6,638 nucleotides of DNA from Bacteroidota bacterium (GTDB lineage: Bacteria; Bacteroidota; Bacteroidia; Chitinophagales; Chitinophagaceae). The translations under genes and the position numbers were made by a program. A model generated the notes under the pieces. It made no database searches. It worked only from the letters and a program-made list of their open reading frames with translations, and was not told where the DNA came from. Positions 6,084-6,638 of the stretch are shown one piece after another. How positions within the stretch are numbered: the stretch's first letter is position 1; every line of letters starts with the position of its first letter. The stretch covers positions 1 to 6,638 of the forward strand of contig JAFDXS010000145.1 of NCBI GenBank assembly GCA_018267795.1, given 5' to 3'.

Positions 6084-6143
6084 GAATGGCAAATAAGTGT
6101 GGAGCCCCAGCCTGATGGCACGATAAATATGCGAAAAGAGCAA

Positions 6144-6503
6144 ATGAATACTGAAGAGGAAACATACCTTGGCTCTCCTGATAACCCACGGACTGCTGCA
6201 GTAGTAAGCTATATAACACTGATAGGATGGCTAATTGCGTATTACGCTCTGTACCGAAAAAACAAAAACAGTTTCTCAGCATATCATTTAAGGCAAACCT
6301 TGCTGCTGCACATCATTGCATTTGTTATCAATATCCTTGCAATTCTTTCGCTATGGCATTTGTTCTCGCATATGATAGTTACTTTATTAGCCCTACTATT
6401 ATTTATACTATGGCTAGTAGGCGTCTATTATGTAGTGAACAATAAACAAAAGCCGATACCAATAGTGGGAAAATTATCTCAACGATTGCTTAAGGACTTG
6501 TAG
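6144..6503 (+). CDS. Three-helix membrane protein, DUF4870/Tic20-like
   Basis: From ATG 6144 the protein has 119 residues. An acidic N-terminus (MNTEEETYLGSPDNPRTAA) precedes three hydrophobic helices at about 18-36, 52-70 and 76-97. The loop between the first two is FSAYHLRQTLLLH, and the end is KQKPIPIVGKLSQRLLK. The opening SYITLIGWLIA, the FxxxHLRQ loop and the PxPIVG tail resemble small Bacteroidota membrane proteins annotated as DUF4870 or Tic20-like import component; their function is not established. Alternative starts are GTG 6099 (134 residues) and ATG 6129. I prefer 6144 because a purine-rich AAAAGAG lies just before it and the extra residues are not membrane-like. The gene follows the small secreted protein and precedes a lipoprotein gene. 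Confidence 0.75.
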   Translation: MNTEEETYLGSPDNPRTAAVVSYITLIGWLIAYYALYRKNKNSFSAYHLRQTLLLHIIAFVINILAILSLWHLFSHMIVTLLALLLFILWLVGVYYVVNNKQKPIPIVGKLSQRLLKDL

Positions 6504-6514
6504 TTATTAATAAC
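6503..6514. promoter_or_regulatory. 12-bp perfect palindrome between membrane-protein and lipoprotein genes
   Basis: GTTATTAATAAC overlaps the last base of the membrane-protein stop codon and lies 33 bp before the lipoprotein start. It may be an operator. No T-run follows, and the stem is too AT-rich for a terminator. Confidence 0.25.
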
Positions 6515-6547
6515 CTCTGATAAAACACTAACGACATCATAGAAACA

Positions 6548-6638
6548 ATGCTTATGAAATCTAATATCATGAAATCAATGTTGCTATTGCTGGGAAGCAC
6601 ATTAACATTTGCAGCTTGTAATAATAGCGGGAACAATA
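6548..6638 (+). CDS. Lipoprotein, N-terminal fragment
   Basis: The frame is open from ATG 6548 to the window end (30 codons), so only the N-terminus is seen. It is a lipoprotein signal peptide: a basic start (MKSNIMK), a hydrophobic core (MLLLLGSTLTF) and a lipobox-like AAC with Cys24, counted from 6548. Signal peptidase II would cleave before this cysteine, anchoring the protein in the envelope. The visible mature residues (CNNSGNN) carry no acidic lipoprotein export signal of the kind that directs Bacteroidota lipoproteins to the cell surface, but the sequence ends too soon to judge. ATGs at 6554 and 6569 are also possible starts; both keep the signal. It lies 44 bp after the membrane-protein gene on the same strand. 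Function cannot be told. Confidence 0.7.
   Translation, partial: MLMKSNIMKSMLLLLGSTLTFAACNNSGNN

Noticed and set aside
6227..6445. Open frame of 72 codons overlapping the membrane-protein gene in another frame
   Set aside because: It has no domain signal, while the overlapped frame shows three clean membrane helices and a family resemblance.

Overview
The window looks like chromosomal DNA of a Bacteroidota bacterium, most likely near the Chitinophagaceae. The basis is an AT-rich sequence, almost no Shine-Dalgarno sites, signal peptides that leave glutamine as the first mature residue, a choice-of-anchor J type surface protein, and a sensor kinase with a two-component-regulator propeller and Y_Y_Y domain. 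The genus is inference; the propeller and Y_Y_Y layout is the strongest clue.

Left part (1-4103). A surface or secreted protein, cut by the window edge, is transcribed leftwards. A two-gene operon leaves rightwards from the same 178-bp gap: a NarL/LuxR-type response regulator, then 9 bp later a periplasmic-sensor histidine kinase of about 1005 residues. Together they form a complete two-component system (sensor, transmembrane relay, HisKA/HATPase core, receiver, DNA-binding output). The divergent surface protein is a possible but unproven target.

Middle part (4104-5843). Two separately terminated genes run leftwards: an HU-type nucleoid protein, and a protein with a disordered Asn/Gln/Ser/Gly/Tyr/Arg-rich N-terminus and a C-terminal BON domain. 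A perfect hairpin between the kinase and HU genes can terminate transcription in both directions, and a second hairpin closes the BON transcript. The gaps upstream of the HU and BON genes share short motifs (ATCAATGTGG, CTTCGG, TGTGGA), hinting at shared regulation.

Right part (5844-6638). Three small rightward genes belong to the cell envelope: a short basic secreted protein, a three-helix membrane protein resembling the DUF4870/Tic20-like group, and the first 30 codons of a lipoprotein cut by the window end.

No rRNA, tRNA, insertion sequence, CRISPR array or phage gene was seen. No gene-free stretch exceeds 300 bases. The most interesting leads are the HisKA kinase paired with a NarL-type regulator, the prion-like BON protein, and the repeated intergenic motifs. 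None of these proves a new system.
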